Shown here one piece after another: positions 43,535 to 53,107 of a stretch of DNA of 64,000 bases. The position numbers were made by a program, and so were the translations under genes. The notes beneath the pieces were generated by a model, which was not told the DNA's origin, did not search any database, and saw nothing but the letters and a program-made list of their open reading frames with translations. Origin of the DNA: Saccharicrinis sp963667815 (GTDB lineage Bacteria > Bacteroidota > Bacteroidia > Bacteroidales > Marinilabiliaceae). The stretch lies in NCBI GenBank assembly GCA_963667815.1, contig OY764021.1, one strand, 5' to 3'. Position 1 is the first letter of the stretch. Each line of letters opens with the position of its first letter.

Positions 43535-44191
43535 ATGCCTATTGAAAAAAGGCGTTTTATACATAGTCTGGTCTTTCCAGTATTATTTGTTCTGATTATA
43601 TCAATAGTTAAACTTATTGAACAATTGGAGGGTGTTAGATTCATTGAATTTGGGGTGAGGCCATTAACTAGAGAAGGTTTGATCGGTATTATTACATCAC
43701 CATTAATTCATGGTGATTGGTCACATTTATATTCAAATTCAGTATCCTTTTTAGTATTGGGGATTACCTTATTCTATTTTTATAATAAAATTGCATACAA
43801 AGTTTTTTTTCTGATATATGTATTAAGTGGATTTGGAACTTGGTTAGCGGCTCGAGATTCGTGGCATATAGGAGCGAGTGGAGTCATTTATGGATTAACA
43901 GCTTTTTTAGCATTAAGTGGAATAATCAGAAAGTATTATCGTTTGATAGCCATATCATTTATAGTTATATTTTTCTATGGAAGTTTGATTTGGGGCGCAT
44001 TACCATTAAAAGTGGATTTACCTTACTCTTGGGAAGGACATCTTTGGGGTGGATTAATCGGTTTTATTTTAGCCTTTGTGTATAAAAATGAAGGTCCTCA
44101 AAAACCTCGTTCGTTCATTGAAGATGAGGAGGATTCAGAAGAAGATGAGGATGATAATCCATATTGGATGAATACGGATATTGAACCATAG
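43535..44191 (+). CDS. Rhomboid-family intramembrane serine protease
   Basis: The ATG at 43535 gives 218 residues; an upstream TTG (43514) is not needed. Six membrane segments are visible. The catalytic dyad is S115 in GASGVIYG and H169 in GHLWGGLIGF; the oxyanion-side motif HGDWSHLYSNS precedes them, as usual. Rhomboids cut substrates within the membrane. The C-terminal tail is acidic (DEEDSEEDEDDN) and probably cytoplasmic. The substrate is unknown. An M48 peptidase lipoprotein follows 56 bp later in the same direction. Confidence 0.93.
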   Translation: MPIEKRRFIHSLVFPVLFVLIISIVKLIEQLEGVRFIEFGVRPLTREGLIGIITSPLIHGDWSHLYSNSVSFLVLGITLFYFYNKIAYKVFFLIYVLSGFGTWLAARDSWHIGASGVIYGLTAFLALSGIIRKYYRLIAISFIVIFFYGSLIWGALPLKVDLPYSWEGHLWGGLIGFILAFVYKNEGPQKPRSFIEDEEDSEEDEDDNPYWMNTDIEP

Positions 44192-44247
44192 TGAATAAAA
44201 TACCGTTATTAATATTAATTTTGTTCTTGATACCTAAATATGATTAA

Positions 44248-45060
44248 ATGAAAATGATGAAGAATTATTGGAAACAAATAGTAGCTTCAGCAGTGGTACT
44301 AGCTACAGTAGTTGCCTGTTCAACAGTACCTATCACAGGCAGAAAACAAATTAACTTATTTCCATCATCCCAAATGACAGAGATGGCATTAACCAATTAT
44401 AATGCTTTTCTTGATAGTGCGAAAATTTCTGCCAATAAGGCCAATACAGAGATGGTAAAAAGAGTCGGAGCCAAAATTGCAGCTGCTGTTGAAAAGTATA
44501 TGAAAGATAATGGACTGTCGAGTGAACTGCAGTATTTTGATTGGGAATTTAACTTAGTGGAGGATGATACTCCCAATGCATGGTGTATGCCTGGTGGAAA
44601 GGTTGTTTTTTATACTGGAATATTGCCATTTACTCAAAATGAATCAGGTATAGCTGTTGTAATGGGACACGAAATTGCTCATGCTATTGCTCGTCATGGT
44701 AATGAACGTATGAGTCAGCAAATGGGCATTCAAGCTGTGGCTGCCGGTTTACAGGTGGCTTTAAGTGAAAAACCAGAGCAGACTCAGGCTATTTATATGG
44801 GTGCTTTTGGATTAGGTGCTCAATATGGTATGTTATTGCCTTATTCACGTACTCACGAAACAGAGGCAGATAAAATGGGTTTGGTATTTATGGCTATGGC
44901 TGGTTATAATCCAGAAGAAGCAGTTGATTTTTGGACTCGTATGGCACAGGGAGGAAGCAGTGTTCCTGAATTTTTGAGTACACACCCTTCAGATGATACA
45001 CGTATTAAGAATATAAAGGCGTTTTTACCTAAGGCTAAAAGTTATATGCCTGCAAAATAA
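44248..45060 (+). CDS. M48-family zinc metallopeptidase lipoprotein
   Basis: The 270-residue protein has a lipobox (VVAC, lipidated C24) and the M48 catalytic motif HEIAH (H141, E142, H145) in VVMGHEIAHAIARHGNERMS. A third-ligand glutamate lies in ETEADKMGLVFMAMAGYNP. It resembles LoiP/YcaL-type periplasmic M48C proteases and the C-terminal SxxSTHPSDDTRI motif is present. It should degrade misfolded envelope proteins from an outer-membrane anchor. It follows the rhomboid gene closely and could share its transcript. Confidence 0.94.
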   Translation: MKMMKNYWKQIVASAVVLATVVACSTVPITGRKQINLFPSSQMTEMALTNYNAFLDSAKISANKANTEMVKRVGAKIAAAVEKYMKDNGLSSELQYFDWEFNLVEDDTPNAWCMPGGKVVFYTGILPFTQNESGIAVVMGHEIAHAIARHGNERMSQQMGIQAVAAGLQVALSEKPEQTQAIYMGAFGLGAQYGMLLPYSRTHETEADKMGLVFMAMAGYNPEEAVDFWTRMAQGGSSVPEFLSTHPSDDTRIKNIKAFLPKAKSYMPAK

Positions 45061-45435
45061 TAGAAAGATGATTTCTTAATATATAATAAGGGCTGTCTGA
45101 AGTTAAATCGGGCAGCCTTTGTTTTCTATCGTGTTTTAAGAAAATATTGTAGGTTTTAAGGTACAGTTAACTAGCTATGTAATCGTTGTGAAATGCAATG
45201 TAAAACGTTTCCATGGCTAGTCTATAGGTGATGTTTCAAGATATTCAAAGTTTAACTTTTAACTTAGTTTTAAATCTAATGATCTAATTTTATAGTGGTC
45301 TCAAATCTTTTACTACATTTGTGCTCATAGATTTTTATAACAGAATAGATGAAACGAACAGGTTGGTTTTTCTGTGAAAGAGTAAATTCGCTTGTAGAAT
45401 TCAGTATCTATAGAAAAAGATAAATTTATATATCA
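45061..45435. other. Intergenic region with terminator, promoter-like box and tiny reading frame
   Basis: The 375-bp region begins with the M48 gene's terminator. It also holds an exact TAnnTTTG box (TACATTTG, 45314-45321) and, 27 nt after it, a 24-codon frame (45349-45423, MKRTGWFFCERV...). That frame ends 12 bp before the small lipoprotein gene. I cannot tell whether it is translated. Confidence 0.4.
45088..45120 (+). terminator. Terminator after the M48 lipoprotein gene
   Basis: A 10-bp stem with two G-T pairs (AAGGGCTGTC at 45088-45097 with GGCAGCCTTT at 45111-45120) is followed by GTTTTC. It lies 28 bp after the stop. Confidence 0.65.
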
Positions 45436-45840
45436 GTGAAAGAATTGTCCAAATTTAAAGTATTAAGCATTACGCTTTTGGTTACCATGTCATCATGTGT
45501 AACAGGGACAATTGATCTCAATGCCGAAACATTGCGTTCCTATGGTTTTGAATTTGATATATCTTCTGTTGATAAAGTTCAATCTGTTCAGCGCTACAAA
45601 AAGTCTAAATCACAAAATAGCAATAAGTTTCGCTTTAATCGTTTAGTAGAATCAGGTCGAAAGCATATTGTTTTTAAGGGATTAACAATAGACTATATCC
45701 CTGTTACTCTACATTTAAGTTCCGCATATTTTACCGATCCGTTATTGAATCAACGGGTTTTGGGTTCAAAAAATATATATAAAACATTATATACAGGTGC
45801 AAGCTTTTTTAATAGAGCCGGACCTTCATTACTTCTTTAA
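45436..45840 (+). CDS. Small predicted lipoprotein of unknown function
   Basis: The GTG start at 45436 gives 134 residues. A short basic N-terminus and hydrophobic stretch lead to MSSC, a plausible lipobox. The mature part is basic, with SVDKVQSVQRYKKSKSQNSNKF and a C-terminal YTGASFFNRAGPSLLL, and resembles nothing I can name. It has its own promoter-like box ~115 nt upstream. There are 129 bp to secA. The use of GTG and the lack of recognisable homology lower confidence, but the signal sequence supports a real gene. Confidence 0.55.
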   Translation: MKELSKFKVLSITLLVTMSSCVTGTIDLNAETLRSYGFEFDISSVDKVQSVQRYKKSKSQNSNKFRFNRLVESGRKHIVFKGLTIDYIPVTLHLSSAYFTDPLLNQRVLGSKNIYKTLYTGASFFNRAGPSLLL

Positions 45841-45969
45841 TATCCAGCTATAAATGGTTATCTGGATTCTGTTTTATTGATTAAGGAAATATTAATCACT
45901 TTATTAAACAATAACCACATATAATAGGTTATTGATCCGTTTTGTATATAGAAATAAATAAAAATAATA

Positions 45970-48900
45970 ATGGCATTTATTAATAATATCGTTACCAAAT
46001 TATTCGGTAGCAAGTATGAGAGAGATTTAAAAGAATTAAATCCGATTGTGGATTTAGTTAAAGCAGTTTCTCCTGAAATTGAAAAACTTTCAAATGATGA
46101 ATTACGTCAACGTTCAGAAAGTTTAAAAGAAAAGATTCAGGCTTATATTAAGGATGATCAGGATAAAATAGCTGCTTTAAAAGCAAAAATTGAAGGTAAT
46201 TCAATTGATATTACTGAAAGAGAAAAGATTTACAACGAAATTGATAAAATCGAGAAAGATATTGAGGAAAAAATAGAAACTGTTTTAACAGAAATTCTAC
46301 CTGAAGCTTTTGCGATTTTAAAAGATACAGCTCGAAGATTTACTCAAAATGAAACAGTTGAAGTTTCTGCATCTGATTTTGATAGAGATTTAGCTGCTGT
46401 ACATGATTTTGTTGAGATTGAAAATGATAAGGCAGTATGGTATAATTCATGGGAAGCTGGAGGTAATACTGTTACCTGGGAAATGATTCACTATGACGTA
46501 CAGCTATTTGGTGGAGTTGCTTTACATCAAGGGAAAATTGCAGAGATGGCAACAGGTGAAGGTAAAACGCTTGTGGCTACTTTACCCGTATTTTTAAATG
46601 CATTAACTGGTAGAGGTGTTCATGTAGTAACTGTTAATGATTACCTGGCAAAACGTGACTCCGAATGGATGGGGCCATTGTATCAATTTCATGGCTTAAG
46701 TGTGGATTGTATTGATAGGCACCGTCCAAATTCAAATGAGCGTCGTAAGGCTTATAACTGTGATATTACTTTTGGTACAAATAATGAATTTGGTTTCGAT
46801 TACTTAAGAGATAATATGGCCACGTCTCCTGAAGATTTGGTACAGCGTAAGCACAATTATGCTATCGTCGATGAGGTTGACTCTGTTTTAATTGATGATG
46901 CACGTACTCCATTAATTATTTCAGGACCTGTACCAAAGGGTGATGATCAGTTATTTGAAGAATTAAAACCAAAAGTTGAGCGTTTAGTTGAAGCACAGCG
47001 TCAATTGGTTTCTGGTATTTTGGTTGATGCCAAAAAGAAAATGAAATCAGCCAATAAGAAAGAGGCTGAAGAAGGAGCACTTGATCTTTTACGTGTTTAT
47101 AAAGGTCTTCCTCGTAATAAGCCATTGATCAAGTTTTTGAGTGAGCCTGGAGTAAAAGCTCATATGCTTAAAACAGAAAACTACTATATGCAAGAGAATA
47201 ACAAGAACATGCATATAGTTACTGATCCTTTATATTTTGTAATTGATGAAAAACACAATTCAATAGAGCTTACTGAAAAAGGTATTGATTTAATTACAGG
47301 AGATTCAGACGATCCAAATTTCTTTGTACTACCTGATATTGGTTCAGAAGTGGCAGAACTAGAAAAGTCTACTTTGGAGGAAAAAGATAAGTTGGCTAAA
47401 AAGGATGAATTACTTCAGAGTTATGGAATTAAATCAGAAAGAGTTCATACAGTTAACCAATTGTTAAAGGCATATACTTTGTTTGAAAAAGATACCGAAT
47501 ATGTGGTAATGGATAACAAAGTTAAGATTGTGGATGAGCAAACTGGTCGTATCATGGATGGTCGTCGTTATTCGGACGGACTTCACCAGGCTATTGAAGC
47601 TAAAGAACGTGTTAAGGTAGAGGCTGCAACACAAACTTATGCTACCATTACTTTACAGAACTACTTTAGAATGTACCATAAGCTTTCGGGTATGACAGGT
47701 ACAGCACAGACTGAAGCAGGTGAATTATGGGATATCTATGAATTGGATGTAGTTGTAATTCCTACAAATAAACCAATTGCTCGTGATGACCGTGAGGACA
47801 AAGTTTATAAAACCAATCGTGAAAAATACAATGCAGTAATAGAAGAGATTGTCGGATTGGTGAAAGAGGGGCGTCCGGTATTGGTTGGTACAACTTCTGT
47901 AGAAATTTCAGAGTTGTTAAGCCGAATGTTGAAGATCAGAGGAATTAAGCACAATGTACTGAATGCGAAATTACACCAGAGAGAAGCAGATATTGTAGCC
48001 GAGGCCGGAGGAAAAGGTGTTGTAACTATTGCAACAAACATGGCAGGTCGTGGTACCGATATTAAATTATCTGATGAGGTAAAAGCAGCAGGAGGTTTAG
48101 CCATTGTAGGTACAGAGCGTCATGAGTCTCGTCGTGTTGACCGTCAGTTAAGAGGTCGTGCTGGACGTCAGGGAGATGTTGGTAGTTCTCAGTTCTTCGT
48201 TTCTTTGGAAGATAATTTAATGAGATTATTCGGTTCAGACAGAATCGTAAAATATATGGATAGATTAGGCGTTGAAGATGGTGAAGTTATTCAGCATTCA
48301 ATGATTACTAAATCTATTGAAAGAGCTCAAAAGAAAGTTGAAGAGAATAACTTTGGTATTCGTAAGCGATTATTGGAGTATGATGATGTAATGAACTCGC
48401 AACGCGAAGTAATTTATACGAAACGTAAGCATGCTCTTTATGGAGAAAGAATCCAGGTTGATTTATCAAATATGATTTATGATACTTGTGAGAGTATAGT
48501 GAATGAAAATCATCAAAATGCAGACTTTGAAGGTTTTGAAATGGACTTGATCAGAGTGTTTTCAGTTTCTTCTCCTTTTGAGCAAGATGATTTCTTAAAA
48601 GGCAGCCCTGCTGAGTTGGCTGATAAGTTATATAATGATGTATGGAGCGCTTATTTAAGAAAAATTGATACGATTAAAGCACAGGCAATGCCTGTAATTA
48701 AAGACGTATATGAAAACAGGGGACAACAGTATCAAAATATTGTAGTTCCATTTACTGATGGACAAAAGGTCTTCCAAATCAATACAAATCTTAAAAAAGC
48801 ATACGAAACAGAAGGTGCCGAGTTGGTTAAATCATTTGAGAAAGCCATTATTTTAATGACTATTGATAATGCATGGAAGGAACACTTACGTGAGTTGGAT

Positions 48901-49272
48901 GATCTACGAACAGCGGTACAGAATGCTTCTTACGAGCAAAAAGATCCATTGCTAATTTATAAGTTCGAATCATTTGAGTTGTTTAAATCAATGTTAGAAC
49001 AAAGTAACAAAGATGTTGTTTCAACTTTGGTTAAAGCCAGTATTCCAGTTCAGGATCCAAATGAAATTAAAGAACAGGAAGAGCGTAAACGTCAGGATTT
49101 AAGTAAGCTTAAGGCTAGTAAAGATGCCTATCCGGGAGCTGGAGGTGGTAATGCTAAAGAAAAGCCTAAAGCAGAGCCGGTAAGAGTGGAGAAAAAAGTG
49201 GGACGTAACGAACCTTGTCCATGTGGTAGTGGTAAAAAATACAAACAGTGCCACGGTAAAGGTCAGGTTTGA
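45970..49272 (+). CDS. secA: Preprotein translocase ATPase SecA
   Basis: The 1100-residue motor has all SecA parts: Walker A in MATGEGKTLVATLP, motif II DEVDSVLIDDARTPLI, VTNMAGRGTDIKL-type motif V (ATNMAGRGTDIKL), QLRGRAGRQGD (motif VI), the helical scaffold and wing, and a C-terminal zinc-binding SEC-C motif CPCGSGKKYKQCHG. It is about 200 residues longer than E. coli SecA. The extra sequence is in NBD1 and the region near 335-400, and in the charged insert at ~30-110, as is usual in Bacteroidota. It drives Sec-dependent export. A 12-bp hairpin follows and lgt comes next. Confidence 0.98.
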   Translation: MAFINNIVTKLFGSKYERDLKELNPIVDLVKAVSPEIEKLSNDELRQRSESLKEKIQAYIKDDQDKIAALKAKIEGNSIDITEREKIYNEIDKIEKDIEEKIETVLTEILPEAFAILKDTARRFTQNETVEVSASDFDRDLAAVHDFVEIENDKAVWYNSWEAGGNTVTWEMIHYDVQLFGGVALHQGKIAEMATGEGKTLVATLPVFLNALTGRGVHVVTVNDYLAKRDSEWMGPLYQFHGLSVDCIDRHRPNSNERRKAYNCDITFGTNNEFGFDYLRDNMATSPEDLVQRKHNYAIVDEVDSVLIDDARTPLIISGPVPKGDDQLFEELKPKVERLVEAQRQLVSGILVDAKKKMKSANKKEAEEGALDLLRVYKGLPRNKPLIKFLSEPGVKAHMLKTENYYMQENNKNMHIVTDPLYFVIDEKHNSIELTEKGIDLITGDSDDPNFFVLPDIGSEVAELEKSTLEEKDKLAKKDELLQSYGIKSERVHTVNQLLKAYTLFEKDTEYVVMDNKVKIVDEQTGRIMDGRRYSDGLHQAIEAKERVKVEAATQTYATITLQNYFRMYHKLSGMTGTAQTEAGELWDIYELDVVVIPTNKPIARDDREDKVYKTNREKYNAVIEEIVGLVKEGRPVLVGTTSVEISELLSRMLKIRGIKHNVLNAKLHQREADIVAEAGGKGVVTIATNMAGRGTDIKLSDEVKAAGGLAIVGTERHESRRVDRQLRGRAGRQGDVGSSQFFVSLEDNLMRLFGSDRIVKYMDRLGVEDGEVIQHSMITKSIERAQKKVEENNFGIRKRLLEYDDVMNSQREVIYTKRKHALYGERIQVDLSNMIYDTCESIVNENHQNADFEGFEMDLIRVFSVSSPFEQDDFLKGSPAELADKLYNDVWSAYLRKIDTIKAQAMPVIKDVYENRGQQYQNIVVPFTDGQKVFQINTNLKKAYETEGAELVKSFEKAIILMTIDNAWKEHLRELDDLRTAVQNASYEQKDPLLIYKFESFELFKSMLEQSNKDVVSTLVKASIPVQDPNEIKEQEERKRQDLSKLKASKDAYPGAGGGNAKEKPKAEPVRVEKKVGRNEPCPCGSGKKYKQCHGKGQV

Positions 49273-49311
49273 TTTTAAATTATAAAAAAATAAATATAAA
49301 TATGAAGATAA

Positions 49312-49340
49312 AGAGGCAAAAGATGATTTCTTTTGTCTCT
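49312..49340 (+). terminator. Hairpin between secA and lgt
   Basis: A 12-bp stem with one G-T pair (AGAGGCAAAAGA at 49312-49323 with TCTTTTGTCTCT at 49329-49340) lies only 14 bp before the lgt ATG. It may be a secA terminator or a partial attenuator; no long T-run follows. Confidence 0.5.
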
Positions 49341-49354
49341 TAGATTAATAGCTT

Positions 49355-50185
49355 ATGGTACTTGATTTCATTACATGGGGGGTAAAACCTGAAATTTTTC
49401 ATTTAGGCCCTTTTTCAGTTCGATATTATGGTTTGTTTTTTGCCATTGCATTTTTGTTAGGCTATCAGCTTATGGAAAAAATGTTTAAGTGGGAAAAAAT
49501 TCCATTGCCTTGGTTGGAAAAACTATTTATGTATGTAATTATAGCTACTGTAATTGGAGCTCGATTAGGACACGTTTTCTTTTATGGATGGGATTACTAT
49601 TCTCAAAATTTAGGAGAAATTATAAAAGTATGGCATGGTGGATTGGCAAGCCATGGGGGTGCTTTAGGAATTGTAATTGCGATTCTGATCTATTCTAAAA
49701 AAGTATCTAAAAAATCCCCATTATGGACCTTAGACCGTTTGGTTATTCCAACGGCTTTAGCTGCTTTTTTTATCAGAATGGGAAATTTGATGAATCATGA
49801 AATTTATGGACATCAAACAGATTTACCATGGGCTTTTAAATTCGTAGAAAACGTGCACGAATGGATGGCTGGCGGACAGCCAATTTATTCTTTACCATCG
49901 CATCCAACTCAAATTTATGAAGCTTTATCATATTTAACTTTATTTGGAATCATCATGTGGATGTATTGGAAAACCAATGCAAAAGATCGTACTGGATTAA
50001 TCTTTGGTGTATTCTTAATTGGTACATTCCTGTCTCGATTCTTAATTGAGTTTGTAAAAGAAAATCAGGAAGCTTTTGAGAAGGATATGATTTTAAATAT
50101 GGGGCAATTATTAAGTATTCCTTTTGTTTTAGCAGGAATCTATTTTATAGTAAAGGCTCCAAAAATAGACAAAACAAAGTCATAA
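49355..50185 (+). CDS. lgt: Prolipoprotein diacylglyceryl transferase
   Basis: The 276-residue membrane enzyme has the Lgt signature WHGGLASHGGALG, the RMGNLMNHEIYG region (catalytic Arg/His environment), SHPTQIYEALSY and the C-terminal FLSRFLIEFVKENQE. It transfers diacylglycerol from phosphatidylglycerol to the lipobox cysteine of prolipoproteins, the first step of lipoprotein maturation. Its many likely substrates in this window include the CzcB-like adaptor, the fasciclin protein and the M48 and ankyrin lipoproteins. Confidence 0.97.
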   Translation: MVLDFITWGVKPEIFHLGPFSVRYYGLFFAIAFLLGYQLMEKMFKWEKIPLPWLEKLFMYVIIATVIGARLGHVFFYGWDYYSQNLGEIIKVWHGGLASHGGALGIVIAILIYSKKVSKKSPLWTLDRLVIPTALAAFFIRMGNLMNHEIYGHQTDLPWAFKFVENVHEWMAGGQPIYSLPSHPTQIYEALSYLTLFGIIMWMYWKTNAKDRTGLIFGVFLIGTFLSRFLIEFVKENQEAFEKDMILNMGQLLSIPFVLAGIYFIVKAPKIDKTKS

Positions 50186-50210
50186 AAAATATAATCAGGA
50201 AATTAGAAAG

Positions 50211-50245
50211 CCGTTCTTTATATACTTAGGTTTGATAAAGAACGG
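50211..50245 (+). terminator. Terminator after lgt
   Basis: A perfect 11-bp stem (CCGTTCTTTAT at 50211-50221 with ATAAAGAACGG at 50235-50245) is followed by TTTTTT. Confidence 0.9.
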
Positions 50246-50281
50246 TTTTTTAGCATATATAACTTTACAAATAAGTAAATA

Positions 50282-51520
50282 ATGTACACTACAATATTTT
50301 ATATAATAGTTTCAATTATTGTTATCGAGTTTATTTGGGATCGAATTTTATTATATCTGAATACTACACGATGGTCAGAAAATGTTCCGGAGGAGCTTGA
50401 AGGTATCTATGATAAAGAAAAATATGCCAAGCAACAACGATATTCAAAAGTTAATCATAAGTTTGGATGGCTTACCGGTGTATTTAATTTGGTATTGGTT
50501 TTAGTAATGCTTTTTGCCGGAGGTTTTGCCATTGTTGATCATTGGGCGTTGGATGTTTCGGATCATATTATTTTAAGAGCTTTGGTTTTCTTTGGAGTGA
50601 TTGGTTTAGCTTCAACAATTTTAAATTTACCTTTTTCAATCTATAGTACTTTCGTAATTGAAGAACGTTTTGGATTCAATAAAACTACTGCAAAAACATT
50701 TATTGGCGATTTAATCAAATCATTAATAATTGGGGCCATTTTAGGTGGAGGAATTATGTCCTTAATCATTTGGTTTTATTCAATTGCAGGTTCGTATTTC
50801 TGGCTGTATGCATGGGGATTGGTAACTGTTTTTATGTTATTTATTACCATGTTTTATACATCAATTTTGTTGCCCTTGTTTAATAAGCAAACACCATTAG
50901 AGAGTGGAGAACTCAAAACAGCGATTGAAGAGTTTTGTAAAAAGGTGAATTTTAAATTGGATAACGTATTTGTTATGGATGGATCCAAACGAAGTACTAA
51001 AGCCAATGCATTTTTTAGTGGGTTAGGTTCAAAAAAGAGAATTGTATTGTACGATACATTAATCAATGATTTAAAAACGGATGAAATAGTTGGTGTGTTA
51101 GCTCACGAAATTGGTCATTATAAAAAGAAACATACCTTATGGGGAATGATTGCAGGTATTTTGCAAACAGGTGTGATGTTGTTTATTTTTTCTGAATTTG
51201 TGGATTCTCCAGCATTGTCTCAAGCCTTAGGTATAGACGAACCCGTTTTTCACATTGGATTAATTGCATTTGGTATTTTGTATAGCCCTATATCAGGGAT
51301 CACAGGTTTAGTAAGTACCTTGCTATCTCGTAAAAATGAATATGAGGCTGATGAATTTGCAGCTAAGAATCACAACTCAGCTTCTTTAATTAATGCTTTA
51401 AAAACTATATCAGTGAATGCATTGAGTAATTTAACTCCACATCCTCTGTATGTGTTTTTTCATTACTCACATCCTCCATTACTAGAAAGAGTAAGAGCTT
51501 TAAAAACGTTTGGAAAGTAA
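50282..51520 (+). CDS. M48-family integral membrane peptidase (Ste24/CAAX protease type)
   Basis: The 412-residue protein has the STE24-like layout: an N-terminal CAAX-protease helical domain (~1-205, with FVIEERFGFNKTT, a hallmark), then the M48 domain with HEIGH (H275, E276, H279) in LAHEIGHYKKKHT. The third ligand lies in EYEADEFAAKN. The C-terminal HPLYVFFHYSHPPLLERVRAL is also conserved. Bacterial relatives probably act in membrane protein quality control, since protein prenylation is not expected here. It lies between lgt and cinA, each with its own spacing. Confidence 0.93.
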   Translation: MYTTIFYIIVSIIVIEFIWDRILLYLNTTRWSENVPEELEGIYDKEKYAKQQRYSKVNHKFGWLTGVFNLVLVLVMLFAGGFAIVDHWALDVSDHIILRALVFFGVIGLASTILNLPFSIYSTFVIEERFGFNKTTAKTFIGDLIKSLIIGAILGGGIMSLIIWFYSIAGSYFWLYAWGLVTVFMLFITMFYTSILLPLFNKQTPLESGELKTAIEEFCKKVNFKLDNVFVMDGSKRSTKANAFFSGLGSKKRIVLYDTLINDLKTDEIVGVLAHEIGHYKKKHTLWGMIAGILQTGVMLFIFSEFVDSPALSQALGIDEPVFHIGLIAFGILYSPISGITGLVSTLLSRKNEYEADEFAAKNHNSASLINALKTISVNALSNLTPHPLYVFFHYSHPPLLERVRALKTFGK

Positions 51521-51610
51521 AGTGTAGTAGCAAAGATGTATAAGTAGTTTGATACTGTTTACTACTCTAAACTATTTAATATTGTGGATTGAATTTTAAG
51601 TTTTATAATA

Positions 51611-52858
51611 ATGAAAATAGAAATAGTAACCATAGGAGATGAACTTTTAATAGGTCAGGTTGTGGATACCAACTCTGCCTGGATGGGACAAAAGTTAAAT
51701 GAAGCAGGTTTTGAGGTCGCTAGAATTAATTCGATAAGTGATACAGAAGAAGAAATTCTAAATATTTTAAATGAAACATCAAGTAGATCTGATGTTGTTT
51801 TATTAACGGGTGGTCTGGGTCCAACTAAGGATGATATAACCAAGGTTACTATGTGTAAGTTCTTCAATACTGAACTTGTTTTTAGTGAAGAGGTTTTTGA
51901 AGATGTTAAATCATTGCTTAAAAGATATGTACCAGATATTAATGAGCTAAATAGGGCTCAGGCTTTAGTACCTGCCAATTGTACAGTCATTCGAAATCCA
52001 GTAGGAACAGCACCTGTTATGTGGTTTGAACATGAGGGAACTATTTTTGTTTCAATGCCTGGTGTACCTTCTGAAATGAAGCACACAATGGAGCATAATA
52101 TTATTCCAAAATTGTTGGAGCGTTTCAATATTGGAAGTATTGTACATAAAACGGTTTTAGTTCATAATATTCCAGAAGCCGTTTTGGCAGAAATGTTAGA
52201 GGATTTTGAAGACACAATACCAGAATATATTAAGTTGGCATATTTGCCTGCTCCAGGTCGAATCAGGTTAAGATTTACCGGTAGAGGAAATGATAAAGCT
52301 TTATTGGAATCAAAGATTGAAGAATTAGTTCATGACTTAAAACCTATTATTGGTAATAATATATTGGCTTATGATGATGTATCAACAACAGAAGTAATCG
52401 CTAAGTTATTTACTGATAATAAATTGACTTTGGCTTCTGCAGAAAGTTGTACAGGTGGAAATATAGCTCATATGATTACGTCTTTATCAGGAAGTTCTGT
52501 TTACTTTAGAGGAAGCATAGTGGCATACCATAATGAAGTGAAACAACAGCTATTAGGAGTGCAAGAAGATGATTTAATTAAAAGTGGAGCAGTGAGTCAG
52601 CCTGTAGTAGAACAAATGGCTATTGGGGCTAAAAAGGCATTAGGAACAGATTATGCTGTATCTACATCTGGCATTGCAGGCCCTGATGGAGGTACAGATG
52701 AAAAGCCTGTTGGTACAGTTTGGATTGCAGTTTCGGGCCCTAATAAAACAGTAAGCCAAAAATTTCAGTTTGGACATATTCGCGAAAGAAATATTATTCG
52801 TTCTTCAGAAATGGCTTTGGTAATGCTTAAGAATATGGTGGATGAGGATGTGAGATAA
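51611..52858 (+). CDS. cinA: CinA-family protein (ADP-ribose pyrophosphatase/NMN deamidase)
   Basis: The 415-residue protein has the full CinA layout. The N-terminal MoaB/COG1058 domain shows ITIGDELLIGQVVDTNS-like sequence (EIVTIGDELLIGQ) and LLTGGLGPTKDDITK. After a linker, the C-terminal PncC-type domain shows LASAESCTGGNIAHMIT, VSTSGIAGPDGGT and KPVGTVWIAV. Homologues hydrolyse ADP-ribose and deamidate nicotinamide mononucleotide, so it serves pyridine nucleotide repair. The nadD gene in this window belongs to the same pathway but is not linked. Confidence 0.96.
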   Translation: MKIEIVTIGDELLIGQVVDTNSAWMGQKLNEAGFEVARINSISDTEEEILNILNETSSRSDVVLLTGGLGPTKDDITKVTMCKFFNTELVFSEEVFEDVKSLLKRYVPDINELNRAQALVPANCTVIRNPVGTAPVMWFEHEGTIFVSMPGVPSEMKHTMEHNIIPKLLERFNIGSIVHKTVLVHNIPEAVLAEMLEDFEDTIPEYIKLAYLPAPGRIRLRFTGRGNDKALLESKIEELVHDLKPIIGNNILAYDDVSTTEVIAKLFTDNKLTLASAESCTGGNIAHMITSLSGSSVYFRGSIVAYHNEVKQQLLGVQEDDLIKSGAVSQPVVEQMAIGAKKALGTDYAVSTSGIAGPDGGTDEKPVGTVWIAVSGPNKTVSQKFQFGHIRERNIIRSSEMALVMLKNMVDEDVR

Positions 52859-52886
52859 CTAATTCTTATATTCAAATAAATAAAGG

Positions 52887-52917
52887 AAAAGCTGTAATCA
52901 TTAAGGTTACAGCTTTT
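52887..52917 (+). terminator. Terminator after cinA
   Basis: A perfect 11-bp stem (AAAAGCTGTAA at 52887-52897 with TTACAGCTTTT at 52907-52917) continues into TT and lies 28 bp after the stop. Confidence 0.9.
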
Positions 52918-53107
52918 TTGTTGTTGGTATTAGTATTTAAAAATCAGTTTATGGTGTAATGATTTTGTGCTTTGACGTAATTCTAATATAAATCGAAAAT
53001 GGAGTTATAAATCTTTACGTAAATTTCACTATTTTAACATATCGAAATTTATTAAGTGATTTTTAGTGTTTGCTTATCACATTAGTATACGTTTTTAAAC
53101 GAAAGAT

